Positions 10,105-19,566 of a stretch of DNA of 64,000 bases are shown here, piece by piece. Within the stretch, counting starts at the first letter, position 1. The number at the start of each line of letters is the position of its first letter. The position numbers and the translations under genes were made by a program. Source of the stretch: Pseudomonadota bacterium (GTDB taxonomy: Bacteria > Pseudomonadota > Gammaproteobacteria > Steroidobacterales > Steroidobacteraceae); contig JAJZFQ010000097.1 in NCBI GenBank assembly GCA_021805275.1, positions 1 to 64,000 of the forward strand, given 5' to 3'. Below the pieces are notes generated by a model. The model was not told where the DNA came from, searched no databases, and worked only from the letters and a program-made list of their open reading frames with translations.

Positions 10105-10635
10105 CTAATCTGGCATGGGCGTCATGCGCGTGCCGAGGGCATCCTCGAATCCGAAGTTGCGCATGTCGCGGACGCGCTGCGGGTAGAGGATTCCATCGAG
10201 GTGATCGACTTCGTGCTGCACCACCCGCGCATGGAAACCCTCCACGGTGCGATCGATGGGCGCACCGTGCAGATCGACTCCCCGGTAGCGCAGCCGCGTA
10301 TGGCGCGGCACCAGCCCGCGCAGGCCAGGCACCGACAGACACCCTTCCCAACCCTCGGCCTGTTCCTCCCCGAGCGGTGTCAGCTGCGGGTTGACCAGCA
10401 CGGTGTAGGGAACGGGCGCGACGTGCGGATAGCGTGGATTGTCGAGGACTTCGAAAATCACCACGCGCAGACTGACACCGATCTGTGGCGCGGCGATTCC
10501 GGCGCCGTTCAGCGAGCGCATGGTGTCATCCATGTCGCGCACCAGCGCTTCGAGCTCGGCATCGAAACGCAGCACGGGGGCGGCCACCTGCCCGAGCAGG
10601 GGCTCGCCCATCTTCAACACCCCTCGTACGGCCAT
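10105..10635 (-). CDS. def: Peptide deformylase
   Basis: Removes the formyl group from the initiator methionine of new proteins. The three metal motifs are intact: GAGIAAPQIG (44-53), EGCLS with C99, and HEVDH (141-145) with E142 as general base. ATG 10635 gives 176 residues, the normal length; longer in-frame starts add a non-conserved N-terminus. It stands alone rather than beside fmt and could be a secondary deformylase. It is divergent from the DUF3014 gene, with 43 bases between starts. Confidence 0.95.
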   Translation of the reverse strand: MAVRGVLKMGEPLLGQVAAPVLRFDAELEALVRDMDDTMRSLNGAGIAAPQIGVSLRVVIFEVLDNPRYPHVAPVPYTVLVNPQLTPLGEEQAEGWEGCLSVPGLRGLVPRHTRLRYRGVDLHGAPIDRTVEGFHARVVQHEVDHLDGILYPQRVRDMRNFGFEDALGTRMTPMPD

Positions 10636-10678
10636 GGGTGTACAGTACAATATTTCTCGTCCACGGGAGTGACACCAG

Positions 10679-11521
10679 ATGTGGAACAAGACTGACCCTG
10701 AAGAGTCCTTCCGCAACACGGTCATTTGGGTGGCGGCCGCCGTGGTCGCCGCCGCACTGGTTGGTGTCGGCGTCTACTACCGCTTCCACAAGCCGCACCC
10801 GGCTCCTGCCGCCACGCCAACGACGATTCCCGCGGCGGCGAGCAGCACACCGACTCCACTGCCGGGCGCGCAGCAGACAGCGGCGGTTCAGAACCCCGTT
10901 CCCTCGCCCGCTGCCGCGAGTGCCAAGCCCCTGCCGCCGCTCAATGACAGCGACCCGGTGGTGGTCGCGGCGCTCGATGGGCTGATCGGCCATCCGGCCG
11001 TGGCGCGCTTGCTGGTGCCGAAGAACATCATCCGGCGTGTCGTGGTCACCGTGGATAATCTGCCGCGGGCCAAGATCGCCGCAGACCTGCGTCCGATCCA
11101 ACCGACCGCCGGCACGACCATCGTCGATCGGCAGGGCGGCATCACGCTGCTCAGCGCGCGCAACTACGCGCGCTACGCACCGTTCGTGGACGTGGTCGGT
11201 CAACTCGACGTGCACTCGCTCGCGCAGCTGTACTTCCGGCTGTATCCGCTGTTCCAGCAGGCCTACGAGAGCCTCGGCTATCCGGGCAAGTACTTCAACG
11301 ATCGCCTGGTGCAGGCAATCGACAGCATGCTCGCCACCCCGACGGTGAGCGGGCCGGTGACGCTGGTGCGCCCGAAGGTGTTCTGGCAGTACTCGGACCC
11401 GAAGCTCGAGGCACTGCCTGCGGGACAGAAGCTGTTGATCCGCATGGGACCGCAAAACGCGGCCATCATCGAGGCGAAGCTGCGCGCCTTCCGCGCACTC
11501 ATCGCCAAGCCGCCCCAGTAG
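10679..11521 (+). CDS. DUF3014 single-pass membrane protein
   Basis: A 280-residue protein of unknown function. It has one N-terminal TM helix (about 13-35), then a Pro/Ala/Thr-rich linker (36-90), then a conserved domain (about 90-278) with NDSDPVVVAALDGLIG, RVVVTVDNLPRAKI and PKVFWQYSDPKLEALPAGQKLLIRMGPQNA, which I recognise as DUF3014. The topology suggests an inner-membrane anchor with a periplasmic domain. It is followed by the convergent HIT gene after 8 bases. Confidence 0.8.
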   Translation: MWNKTDPEESFRNTVIWVAAAVVAAALVGVGVYYRFHKPHPAPAATPTTIPAAASSTPTPLPGAQQTAAVQNPVPSPAAASAKPLPPLNDSDPVVVAALDGLIGHPAVARLLVPKNIIRRVVVTVDNLPRAKIAADLRPIQPTAGTTIVDRQGGITLLSARNYARYAPFVDVVGQLDVHSLAQLYFRLYPLFQQAYESLGYPGKYFNDRLVQAIDSMLATPTVSGPVTLVRPKVFWQYSDPKLEALPAGQKLLIRMGPQNAAIIEAKLRAFRALIAKPPQ

Positions 11522-11529
11522 GGCACCGC

Positions 11530-11982
11530 TCAGCCGGCCCGATCGAGCGCCTGGCGCAGCTGCGCCAGGAGTTCCCCGTGCACAAGCGGATCGAACGGCG
11601 CACCCGCCTGCCAGTCGTACGCCCAGGGATGCGCCGTGCGCAACGCTTCGGGCTCCCCGGCATAGCGGGGAATGACGTGCGCGTGCAGCGCCGGCTCTAG
11701 GTTGCCGAGCATCGCGTAGTTGATGCGCAGCGCCCCGGTGACCGCGAGCACCGCATCGCCGAGCCGCGCCAGGTCGAGCAGGAAACGGGCACGCCCGGGC
11801 GCATCGAGCGCATTCAGGCTCGGCACCACCGGATCGGGCAGCAGCAGCGCATAGCCGCGCAGAAACTGCCGCTCCCCGAGAATGGCCCAGCCCGACTCCA
11901 GCCGGCCGATGACCCGCGGCTCGGCTGCGGCGCGCGCCGCCTCGACCTGGCGGTGAATCGCGGTGTCCCGGCGGCTCAGCAT
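11530..11982 (-). CDS. HIT-family (histidine triad) protein
   Basis: A 150-residue HIT-like nucleotide hydrolase or transferase. The signature is LHAHVIPRYAGEP near residues 110-122, preceded by INYAMLGN. HIT proteins hydrolyse Ap4A-like or AMP-conjugated nucleotides; the substrate here is unknown. It begins inside the 3' end of the HAD gene (7-base overlap) and is the last gene of the long minus-strand run that starts at gcvT. Confidence 0.82.
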   Translation of the reverse strand: MLSRRDTAIHRQVEAARAAAEPRVIGRLESGWAILGERQFLRGYALLLPDPVVPSLNALDAPGRARFLLDLARLGDAVLAVTGALRINYAMLGNLEPALHAHVIPRYAGEPEALRTAHPWAYDWQAGAPFDPLVHGELLAQLRQALDRAG

Positions 11983-12569
11983 TCGACGCCCAGAACGCGC
12001 AGCGCGCCGAGCGTGGTCGTGTACCCGGTGTGCTCGACCGCCTGCCAGCCACGCCCGCGCGCCGCCTGGACGTTCTCGGCCCGATCGTCGATGAACACCG
12101 TCTCGGCCGGCTCCAGAGCGAAGCGCCGCTCAGCCTCGGCGTAGATGCCCGCCTCGGGCTTCATGACCCCGGCGAGAAACGACGGCAGCGCGCCGTGGCC
12201 GATGCGGTGCAGGCCGTATTCGCGCGCCAGATGTGCCCAGTGCAGATCGCCGATGTTGGACAGCAGGTACACCCGGTAGCGCTCGCTGAGCTCGTTGGCC
12301 AGCGCCACCATCGCCGGCTGCAGCTCGAACATGTCGACCCAGCTGGCGTGTGCGGCGGCCAGATCCATCGGCTGACGCGCGAGCTGCGCGAACCGCTCGA
12401 GCAGCTCCCGGCCGGAAAGCCGACCGCACTCGTGCTCGTGCAGCGCCACGCGGGTGAGCACCGAGTTCAGATCCCGGGCGTCCGCCCCGTGCGCGCGCAG
12501 AAACTGCAGAAACCGCTCGCTGTCCAGGTGCACGAACACCCAGCCGATATCAAACACCACGTTGCGCAT
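11976..12569 (-). CDS. HAD-superfamily phosphatase, YihX-like
   Basis: A 197-residue HAD hydrolase resembling E. coli YihX (alpha-glucose-1-phosphate phosphatase). The nucleophile motif is VVFDIGWVFVHLD: the first Asp is present (D7) but the usual second Asp is Gly, as it also is in YihX (FDLGNV). Other motifs are LLSNIGD (motif II), KPEAGIY (motif III) and TVFIDDRAENV (motif IV). It lies 37 bases downstream of the decarboxylase and overlaps the HIT gene. The substrate cannot be deduced. Confidence 0.85.
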   Translation of the reverse strand: MRNVVFDIGWVFVHLDSERFLQFLRAHGADARDLNSVLTRVALHEHECGRLSGRELLERFAQLARQPMDLAAAHASWVDMFELQPAMVALANELSERYRVYLLSNIGDLHWAHLAREYGLHRIGHGALPSFLAGVMKPEAGIYAEAERRFALEPAETVFIDDRAENVQAARGRGWQAVEHTGYTTTLGALRVLGVEC

Positions 12570-12605
12570 CGGACGATCTGCTCCTTAGGATTCTCGCGCG
12601 GCCCG

Positions 12606-13787
12606 TCAGAGCGGGAACGGCATCACCATCCCGGCATCGCCCGGCGTCAGGTTCACCGCCACGACGGTCGCCTTGGGAAAGAAATTGAACTCCGAGGCGC
12701 TCGCCCAGGTATAGGCGCCCATCGCCCGCCCGATGATCAGATCGCCCGCATCGAGCTTCGGCAACAACAGGTTCTCGGCGATGACATCGATGCTGTCGCA
12801 GGTCGGGCCGGCGAGCACCGAGGGCAGGCGCTGCTCGGAGTCCTTCAGCGGCTCGACCGGGTAGCGCGCGTGATCGTAGAGCTGGCCGCTGTAGGAGCCG
12901 TACAGACCGTCGTCGAGGTAATACCACCAGTGCCCTTCGCGGCGCGCGCGGCCCATCACCGAGGCGACGCCGATCGCGGCCGGGCCGACGATGAAGCGGC
13001 CGGGCTCGGCGATCACCCGCACGCGCTTGGGCAACGCCTCGAGCGCGCTGCGCAGCGGCTCGCAGAACCGCTCGATGTCCTGTACCGGCTGCGTGTAATC
13101 GATCGGAAAGCCGCCGCCGATGTCGAGCGTGTCGAGCACGCCGAGCCGGCGGCGGCGGCCTGCGGCCATCAGGCCCGCGCAGGCGTGCAGCGCCTCGACG
13201 TGCTTGGCCGAATCGCCCGCCTGGGAGCCGACGTGGAAGGACAGGCCGCGCACGGTGATGCCGAGCTCGGCCGCGAGCCGCGCGAGGGCGAGCACATCCT
13301 CCGGGTCGCAACCGAACTTGCGCGACAGGTCGCACACCGCTCCGGGGCTGCGGAACGAGACGCGCAGCAGCAGCTCGGCGCGATCGGCGAAGCGCTCGAA
13401 CTTGCGCACCTCATCGGGGTTGTCGGCCACGAAGGTGCGCACGCCGAAATCCAGCGCGTTGCGGATGTCCTGCGGACGCTTGATCGGATGGGTGTGGATG
13501 CAGCGCGCCGGATCGACGCCGAGCCGACGCACGAGCTGCACCTCGCCACTGGTGGCGAGGTCGAGAAAGCCTCCCTCGGCGAGCACGGTCTGCACCACGG
13601 CGGCGTGCGGCATCGGCTTCAGCGCGTAGTGCAGATCGACGCGCCCAAGCGCCGCGCGCAGCTTGCGGAACTGCACCCGCACGCGTTCGCAGTCGAGTAT
13701 GAGCAGCGGCGAGCCGAACTGGCGCACGAGGCGGCGGATCTCCGCCGGCTGGAAAGGATCGACGAATCGAGTGCGTCTGACGCTCAT
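12606..13787 (-). CDS. Fold-III PLP decarboxylase, ornithine/lysine decarboxylase type
   Basis: Decarboxylates ornithine (giving putrescine) and perhaps lysine. The 393-residue protein has the alanine-racemase-fold layout: PLP lysine K57 in YALKPMP, HVGSQ (185-189), the glycine-rich IGGGFP (223-228), EPGRF (261-265) and GPTCDS with the second-subunit active-site C330/D331. Start ATG 13787 follows a good AGGAG ribosome site and overlaps the Sua5 stop by ATGA. With SpeA and homospermidine synthase in the same window it fits a polyamine pathway. Ornithine versus lysine preference is not decidable here. Confidence 0.9.
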   Translation of the reverse strand: MSVRRTRFVDPFQPAEIRRLVRQFGSPLLILDCERVRVQFRKLRAALGRVDLHYALKPMPHAAVVQTVLAEGGFLDLATSGEVQLVRRLGVDPARCIHTHPIKRPQDIRNALDFGVRTFVADNPDEVRKFERFADRAELLLRVSFRSPGAVCDLSRKFGCDPEDVLALARLAAELGITVRGLSFHVGSQAGDSAKHVEALHACAGLMAAGRRRRLGVLDTLDIGGGFPIDYTQPVQDIERFCEPLRSALEALPKRVRVIAEPGRFIVGPAAIGVASVMGRARREGHWWYYLDDGLYGSYSGQLYDHARYPVEPLKDSEQRLPSVLAGPTCDSIDVIAENLLLPKLDAGDLIIGRAMGAYTWASASEFNFFPKATVVAVNLTPGDAGMVMPFPL

Positions 13788-14767
13788 GGAGTCTCCTGCT
13801 TCGCGCCGGCGGCGGCGCGGCGCAGCCGGTCGCGAATCGCCGCCCAGGCTTCGCCGTCGGGCACTTCCTGCACCAGGATGCGCTCGGCGCCGCATTTGTC
13901 GAGGGCACGCAGATGCGCATACAGGTCATGCGCGTATTGCGGGGCGCGCGCACCGGCGTCGATCCAGGTGACGCCCGGATGTGCCGCGGCGCTCGCACGC
14001 CAGGCCAGCACGGCTACCGGCCGACCGCCGTGCGTGAGCGCGGCGCTGCGCGCCTCGATCTGCCCGGACGGCACGATGCTGAGGGGTGTGCTCGGGGCGT
14101 AGTGCGCCGGCGTGCTGCCCGGGACGCGCGGGGAGCCTGCGTCGGCACCGATCGCGAGCGGGCCGATCAGCGCGCTGATGTCCCCGGCCGTGATGCGCCC
14201 CGGCCGCAACAGCCGCGCCACCCCGTCCTGGAATGCCACGATGGTCGACTCCAGTCCGATGGTGCACTCCCCGCCGTCGAGCACGATGGGCACCGTCTCG
14301 CCGAACTCCTCGCGCACGTGCTCGGCGCAGGTGGGCGAGACCCGCCCGTAGCGGTTGGCCGAGGGCGCCGCGATGCCTCCGCCGAAAGCGGCGAGCAGTT
14401 GCTGCGCCACCGGGTTGGCGGGCACCCGCAGCGCCACGCTGTCCTGTCCGCCGGTCAGGCTGTCATCGACACCCGCGGCACGCGGCAACACCAGCGTGAG
14501 CGGCCCGGGCCAGAACCGCTCGGCGAGCCGCCGCGCCTCCTGCGGTACTTCGCGCGCCCACGCGGGAAGCTGGCCGATGTCGGACAGGTGCACGATCACC
14601 GGGTGGCGCGCCGGCCGCCCCTTGACCGCGAAGATGCGCCGCACCGCCACCGGGTTGCGCGCATCGGCACCGAGTCCGTAGACCGTCTCGGTCGGAAAGG
14701 CGACCAGCTCGCCGGCGCGCAGCGCGCGCGCGCCAGCCGCGATCTGCGCAGGTGTCACTCGACTCAT
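13784..14767 (-). CDS. L-threonylcarbamoyladenylate synthase, Sua5 type
   Basis: Makes threonylcarbamoyl-AMP for the t6A37 modification of ANN-decoding tRNAs. The 327-residue length shows the long Sua5 form: a YrdC domain (about 1-200; PTETVYGLGADA at 26-37, KGRPARHPVIVH, SVALRVPANP, APSANRYGRVSPT) plus a C-terminal Sua5 domain after the linker GSPRVPGSTPAHYAPSTP. It lies 22 bases after the Nma111-like protease gene and overlaps the decarboxylase start by 4 bases. Confidence 0.93.
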   Translation of the reverse strand: MSRVTPAQIAAGARALRAGELVAFPTETVYGLGADARNPVAVRRIFAVKGRPARHPVIVHLSDIGQLPAWAREVPQEARRLAERFWPGPLTLVLPRAAGVDDSLTGGQDSVALRVPANPVAQQLLAAFGGGIAAPSANRYGRVSPTCAEHVREEFGETVPIVLDGGECTIGLESTIVAFQDGVARLLRPGRITAGDISALIGPLAIGADAGSPRVPGSTPAHYAPSTPLSIVPSGQIEARSAALTHGGRPVAVLAWRASAAAHPGVTWIDAGARAPQYAHDLYAHLRALDKCGAERILVQEVPDGEAWAAIRDRLRRAAAGAKQETP

Positions 14768-14788
14768 CCGCCCGCCCCGTCGCGCCGG

Positions 14789-17674
14789 CTAAGGCAGCGC
14801 GCGACGCACCCAGTCACCGTCGGCGGCGCGCACCAGCTCGTACGCCGGCCAGTAGTGATCGTCGAGGGACAGGGTGATGACGTGCGGGGCGTTGTTCCAG
14901 CCGAGCGTGGTGATCCGCACCGAGCCGTGATCGGGCCGGTGGGCCACGGCTTGCAGGAACGCATCGAGATCTAGGGTCGGCCGGCCGTCAACCGCGACGA
15001 TGCGCAGTCCCGAGTACAGGCCGTATCGGGCCGCCGGCGAGCCGTAGTCGAAGTTGTCCACGTAGACCCCGACCGGCGGCACGCCGCGCTGCGCCAACAT
15101 CGAGTGGAAGGGCCGCTGCAGCGTCGCACCCGCCCACTGCACCACCCGGTGCAGGCGCGTTCCGGAGAGCACGACCGTCGGCACGTTCAGCCTCAGCGCC
15201 TGGCGTCCTCGCCATATCGTCAGGCTCACCCGGCTGCGATCGGCAGTGGCCCGCTCGACCTGCTCGAAGCGGGTGACCACGTGGCCGTCGATCGCGAGCA
15301 GCAGGTCGCCGGGCTCGAGCAGCCGTGCGGCGGGCGACCCGCCGGTCGTGCGGATCACCGTCAGCACGACGCGGCGCGTTGCGCTGTGCGCGGCGAGCCG
15401 CTGGGCCCAGACGGGGGTTAGTCCGATCAGCCGCGCGCTGGCGAGCGGCGTGAGCCCGAGCTCCACGTCGAGGGAGTGCAGCGGCTGGCCGCTGCGCATG
15501 CGCTCGATCATGTCGTGCACCGGCCCGATCGGCACGCCCTGCAGGTCCTGACCCACTCCGGTGGCGGTATCGAAGGCGAAGCTCGACCACAATCCGATGA
15601 CCTCGCCACGGCCATCGCTGAGCACCCCGTCGAAGTTGGTCGGCGGGTTGACCAGCTGGATGCTCTCGATATTGGTGTCGCGGAAGCGCATGGTGCGCGA
15701 CAGCGGCAGCTCGAGCGGCTCGATGCTCGAGACCTCAGTGCTGCGAAAGTGCAGATCATTGTCGTTGCCGATGCCGACGACGTCGATCGGCTCACCGGAG
15801 ACCAGCGGGTGCATCACGAGCTGCGCGGAGCGGACCGGGGTCGAGCCGATCAGCCGCGGGTCGTAGGCGACGACGGCCAGGTTATGAATCGGGCTGACGT
15901 ACACCACCCGGCCCGGCACCTGCACGGTGCCGGCGAAGGTGATCGTGACGTCGCCCAGCGCGACCGGAACGGTGTTGCGGTCCACCACCACCCAGCCGCG
16001 CCGGGCGTCCACCACCAGGCCGGTGCCGTGGTAGTAGTGCTCCGTCACCCCGGAGACCGAGTACGGCATGCTGAAGGTCACCGCCACCAGGGAGTGGGCC
16101 AGGTGGTTCAGCACCGGATTGCGGTAAACCGGGAAGCCGGTCGACATCACCGGGTGGGGCGGACGCGGCGGGCCGGCCGGCAGCGCGCGGCAGGGCCACA
16201 GCCCGATGTGATCATCGCGCACGCAGTACTCGGCCGGAAACCAGCGCCGCTCCATGCGGAAGTAGGCGAGCTCCGTACTGTTCGGGTCGCTGGCGAGCGT
16301 GAAACGCACCGTCGCGTAGGCACCGTCGGGAATCCGGGCGATCGCCCGGCGGAAGTCGCCCAGCGTGTCGATCGGCCAGGTGTCAATGGCATGGATGACC
16401 GCCCCGCGCGGCACGCCGGCGGCCCCCAGCACGTAGCCCGGGTTGGCGACCCAGACCCCCCGTGGCGGCACGTTCAGCTGCAGCGCCATCTCATAGGACA
16501 GCGTGTTGAGCACCGCGTCGCCGAACTGCACGTAGGCGTCCGGCGTGATGGCGTTGAGGTCTCCGACCGGCAGCGTCACGGAGATCCTCTGCCCACCGCG
16601 CTCGAGCTGGAGCCGGATCTGGCGGCCGACCGAATCATCCAGGATGCGCTCGAGCGGCCCGAACGTCGTCACGTAGCGCCCGTCGATGCGCACCAGGATG
16701 TCCCCGGGCTGCAGCACGCGCGCACTCGGGGAGCCGGGCAGCACAGTGCTCACCACCAACATCCCGGTGCGCTGCGGATATGCCTTGCGAACGGCCGCCT
16801 CGAGCGGGCGCCTCAGACCGAGCCGCCCCAGCTCGTCAAACGGGGTGTAATGGAAGATGGTGTAGAGCGTGCCGCGGCTGACGGACCGGCCCCGCTGAAT
16901 CAGACGCAGCGCCCGTTGCACCGCCGCGAGCGGCAGGTAGAAGCTCGAGGCCGCGTTGTTGGCGCCACCGGCGTTCAGGGCCACCACGTGCCCGCGGATG
17001 TCGATGACCGGCGAGCCGGAGGAGCCGCCGGAGGTGCCGGAAGCCGCCTGCAGGTAGAACGTGTTGAAATCGTTGTAATTGCCGAACCCGTAGTTGGGCG
17101 CGCGACGGTGCAGCCGCGCGAGCGTTCCGGCGAGGATCGACAGTTGTTCCCCGGCGTTGTTGCCGATCACGCGGATTTCCCGTCCGACCTGTGCCCCGGC
17201 CGGATCGAGCTCGAGTGCCTTGGGGTGGATGTAGTGCAGCTTCTTCGGGTCGAACCGGTAGAAACCGAAGTCGTGCACCGGGTCGCGGTAGATCGGATAG
17301 ATCGGAATCTGCTCGCGGTCGAGGAAGGTGGCGGTCGCCGTCACCGGTCCCGGCGTGACGACGTGGCGGTTGGTGAGGATGATGCCGCGCTTGGCGTCGA
17401 CGACGAAACCGGTCGCCTCCGCGGTCTCGTTGACGTCGGTGTCGAACGCCCGATCCTGGTTGAAGTTGATCGCGACGACGCTGCTGGCGATGCGCGCGAG
17501 CGTGGCAGCCCACGTCGGATTGGACTCCAGCGCCGCGGCCTGCCGCGCCAGGTGAGCCGCCACGGCCGTGCCGCCCGGCAGTGCCCGCGGCGGAGCGGCG
17601 CGCACGGCACTCGTGGCCAGGCCGGGCGAGAGAATCAGCAGACACAGGCACAGCAGTCGCAACACTCGCATCAT
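14789..17674 (-). CDS. Giant Nma111-like periplasmic serine protease/pseudoprotease with PDZ domains
   Basis: A 961-residue trypsin-fold protein. Start ATG 17674 (or 17671) follows a G-rich ribosome site and gives a signal peptide ending near VRA at 23-25. The first protease domain (about 50-265) has a full triad: H104 (TNRHVV), D135 (HDFGFYRFDP) and S219 (GTSGGSSGSPV). PDZ domains follow (RTGMLVVSTVLPGSPSARVLQPGDILVRIDG near 302-332, then another). A second trypsin-like domain keeps the fold (GTGLVVDARRGWVVVDRNTV; SPIHNLAVVAYDP) but has Asn where His and Asp should be and no catalytic Ser. Two more PDZ domains end the protein. This order is that of yeast Nma111, but the protein is secreted. 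A quality-control role is inferred. Confidence 0.85.
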   Translation of the reverse strand: MMRVLRLLCLCLLILSPGLATSAVRAAPPRALPGGTAVAAHLARQAAALESNPTWAATLARIASSVVAINFNQDRAFDTDVNETAEATGFVVDAKRGIILTNRHVVTPGPVTATATFLDREQIPIYPIYRDPVHDFGFYRFDPKKLHYIHPKALELDPAGAQVGREIRVIGNNAGEQLSILAGTLARLHRRAPNYGFGNYNDFNTFYLQAASGTSGGSSGSPVIDIRGHVVALNAGGANNAASSFYLPLAAVQRALRLIQRGRSVSRGTLYTIFHYTPFDELGRLGLRRPLEAAVRKAYPQRTGMLVVSTVLPGSPSARVLQPGDILVRIDGRYVTTFGPLERILDDSVGRQIRLQLERGGQRISVTLPVGDLNAITPDAYVQFGDAVLNTLSYEMALQLNVPPRGVWVANPGYVLGAAGVPRGAVIHAIDTWPIDTLGDFRRAIARIPDGAYATVRFTLASDPNSTELAYFRMERRWFPAEYCVRDDHIGLWPCRALPAGPPRPPHPVMSTGFPVYRNPVLNHLAHSLVAVTFSMPYSVSGVTEHYYHGTGLVVDARRGWVVVDRNTVPVALGDVTITFAGTVQVPGRVVYVSPIHNLAVVAYDPRLIGSTPVRSAQLVMHPLVSGEPIDVVGIGNDNDLHFRSTEVSSIEPLELPLSRTMRFRDTNIESIQLVNPPTNFDGVLSDGRGEVIGLWSSFAFDTATGVGQDLQGVPIGPVHDMIERMRSGQPLHSLDVELGLTPLASARLIGLTPVWAQRLAAHSATRRVVLTVIRTTGGSPAARLLEPGDLLLAIDGHVVTRFEQVERATADRSRVSLTIWRGRQALRLNVPTVVLSGTRLHRVVQWAGATLQRPFHSMLAQRGVPPVGVYVDNFDYGSPAARYGLYSGLRIVAVDGRPTLDLDAFLQAVAHRPDHGSVRITTLGWNNAPHVITLSLDDHYWPAYELVRAADGDWVRRALP

Positions 17675-17693
17675 CCCCCCGAATGACAGCGCC

Positions 17694-18083
17694 CTAGCGG
17701 CCGAGCAGCACGAGTGCCCACACGGCGCAGAGCAGTACGAACGACATGAACACGGCAGCCGAGCCGAAGTCCTTGGCCAGTCCGGCGAGCGCATGGCGTT
17801 CGAGCCCGATGCGATCGACGGTCGCCTCAATGGCGCTGTTGAGCAGCTCGACCACCAGGATCAGCAACACCGGGGCGAGGAGCACCGCGCGCTCGATGCC
17901 GTCGCGCCCGAGCCACAGCGCGAGCGGACCGGCCAGCGCGGCGAAGGTCAGCTCCTGGCGGAAGGCCGCCTCGCCCCGAAAGGCGCCGGCGAGTCCCCGC
18001 CAGCTTGCCCCGAAGGCGCGCAGGACGCGGATGACGCCTCTGGGCTTGAGGCCACGCTCGATGGCTATGGGCTCGGTTTCCAC
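17694..18083 (-). CDS. dgkA: Diacylglycerol kinase DgkA
   Basis: A small inner-membrane enzyme that phosphorylates diacylglycerol to phosphatidic acid, recycling lipid from osmoregulated glucan or LPS decoration. The 129 residues have three TM segments and the family signature [15 protein letters not shown] (about 79-93) with the catalytic Glu. It overlaps the 3' end of gcvPB by 19 bases and lies 20 bases before the large protease gene. Confidence 0.95.
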   Translation of the reverse strand: METEPIAIERGLKPRGVIRVLRAFGASWRGLAGAFRGEAAFRQELTFAALAGPLALWLGRDGIERAVLLAPVLLILVVELLNSAIEATVDRIGLERHALAGLAKDFGSAAVFMSFVLLCAVWALVLLGR

Positions 18084-19552
18084 GCAAGGTCCAGCTGTTT
18101 GGCCGCCCGCACGTCATCGAGCCGCCGTACCGGCATGGTATGCGGAGCGCTCCTGAGCTGCTCGGGTTCTTGCGCAGCCTCGAGCAGTATGTCCGTCATG
18201 GCCTGTGCAAAGGCGTCCAGGGCTGCCTTGCTCTCGGTCTCCGTCGGCTCGATCAACAGACATTCCGGCACCAGCAGCGGGAAATAGGTCGTCGGGGCAT
18301 GCTGGCCATGATCGAGGAGCCGCTTGGCAAAGTCCATGGCCGTCACCCCGAGCTCGCGCGCCTGGCGGCGCAGTGTGAGGATGAACTCGTGGCTGGCCCG
18401 GCGGTGCGGATAGGCGGCCTCGAATCCCGCCCGGGTGAGCCGCGCCAGCAGGTAGTTGGCATTGAGGGTGGCGTACTCACCGACCTTGGCCATGCCCTCG
18501 CGACCCAGCATGCGCATGTACACGTACGCGCGCAGCAAGACCCCGACATTGCCCGCGAAGGCCGACAGCCGGCCGATCGAGTGCGGCAGGTCGCGCTCGG
18601 CGAGCCACACGTAACGCCCCTCCCGGCGGGCCACGACGGGCACCGGCAGGAACGGCGCCAGGCGCGTCGCGACGCCCACCGGACCTGCGCCCGGGCCGCC
18701 GCCGCCGTGGGGCGTGGAGAAGGTCTTGTGCAGGTTGACGTGGATGACATCGAAGCCCATGTCGCCGGGGCGCACCTTGCCGAGGATGGCGTTGAGGTTC
18801 GCCCCGTCGTAGTAGAGCAGGCCGCCCGCCGCGTGCACGATGCGCGCGAGCTCCTCGATGCGCCGCTCGAAGACCCCCAGGGTCGAGGGATTCGTGAGCA
18901 TGATGCCGACGGTCTTCGCGCCAACCGCGGCCTTGAGCGCGTCGATGTCAACGTCGCCCGCGGCATCGACCGGCACTTCGCGCACCGTGCAGCCGCACAG
19001 AGTCGCCGTCGCCGGGTTGGTGCCGTGCGCCGCCTCGGGCACGATGATCTCGGTGCGCGCGAGCTCGCCGCGCGAGCGGTGATAGGCGCGCATCATGGCC
19101 ACCCCGGCATACTCGCCCTGGGCACCGGCCATCGGGCTCAGGGCCACCGCCTGCATGCCGGTGACCTCGCAGAGCATCTGCTGCAGCTCGAACAGGCACT
19201 CGAGCACGCCCTGGCCGAGCGACTCGGGCGAGAGCGGATGACGCGCCAGGAACTCCGGCAGCATCGCGTACTGATTGCACGCCTTGGGGTTGTATTTCAT
19301 CGTGCACGAACCCAGAGGATAGAAGTGCGTGTCGATGGAGAAGTTCAACCGCGACAGCCGCGTGAAGTGCCGCACCACCTCGAGCTCGCTCACCTCGGGC
19401 AGCAGCGGCGGGGCGGCGCGGCACAGCGCCGGCGGCAGATCGGCGCTCGCCTCGGCGCCGGGCAGCGGCGGCCACTGATCGTCCGCTCCGCGGCCGCTCA
19501 CCGAGTACTCGAAAATCAGCCGCTCCAGGCGTGCATCTCGTACAGCGCTCAT
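18065..19552 (-). CDS. gcvPB: Glycine dehydrogenase (decarboxylating) subunit 2
   Basis: PLP-carrying half of the P-protein of the glycine cleavage system. The 495-residue form starts at ATG 19552, inside the end of gcvPA (overlap 14 bp excluding the stop details), and contains [12 protein letters not shown] (139-150), EAAHGTNPA and the PLP lysine K276 in [18 protein letters not shown]. Together with subunit 1 it decarboxylates glycine and loads aminomethyl onto GcvH. The split form is usual in Gram-positives, archaea and some proteobacteria; enteric bacteria have a fused GcvP. Confidence 0.95.
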   Translation of the reverse strand: MSAVRDARLERLIFEYSVSGRGADDQWPPLPGAEASADLPPALCRAAPPLLPEVSELEVVRHFTRLSRLNFSIDTHFYPLGSCTMKYNPKACNQYAMLPEFLARHPLSPESLGQGVLECLFELQQMLCEVTGMQAVALSPMAGAQGEYAGVAMMRAYHRSRGELARTEIIVPEAAHGTNPATATLCGCTVREVPVDAAGDVDIDALKAAVGAKTVGIMLTNPSTLGVFERRIEELARIVHAAGGLLYYDGANLNAILGKVRPGDMGFDVIHVNLHKTFSTPHGGGGPGAGPVGVATRLAPFLPVPVVARREGRYVWLAERDLPHSIGRLSAFAGNVGVLLRAYVYMRMLGREGMAKVGEYATLNANYLLARLTRAGFEAAYPHRRASHEFILTLRRQARELGVTAMDFAKRLLDHGQHAPTTYFPLLVPECLLIEPTETESKAALDAFAQAMTDILLEAAQEPEQLRSAPHTMPVRRLDDVRAAKQLDLAWKPSP

Positions 19553-19566
19553 CGGTTCAGATCTCC

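Noticed and set aside
11976..12569. HAD protein as catalytically dead because the second Asp of motif I is Gly
   Set aside because: E. coli YihX has the same DxG form and is an active phosphatase, so inactivity is not supported.
15476..17686. 736-codon plus-strand frame opposite the Nma111-like protease
   Set aside because: His/Arg/Val-rich shadow of the opposite strand with no family features.
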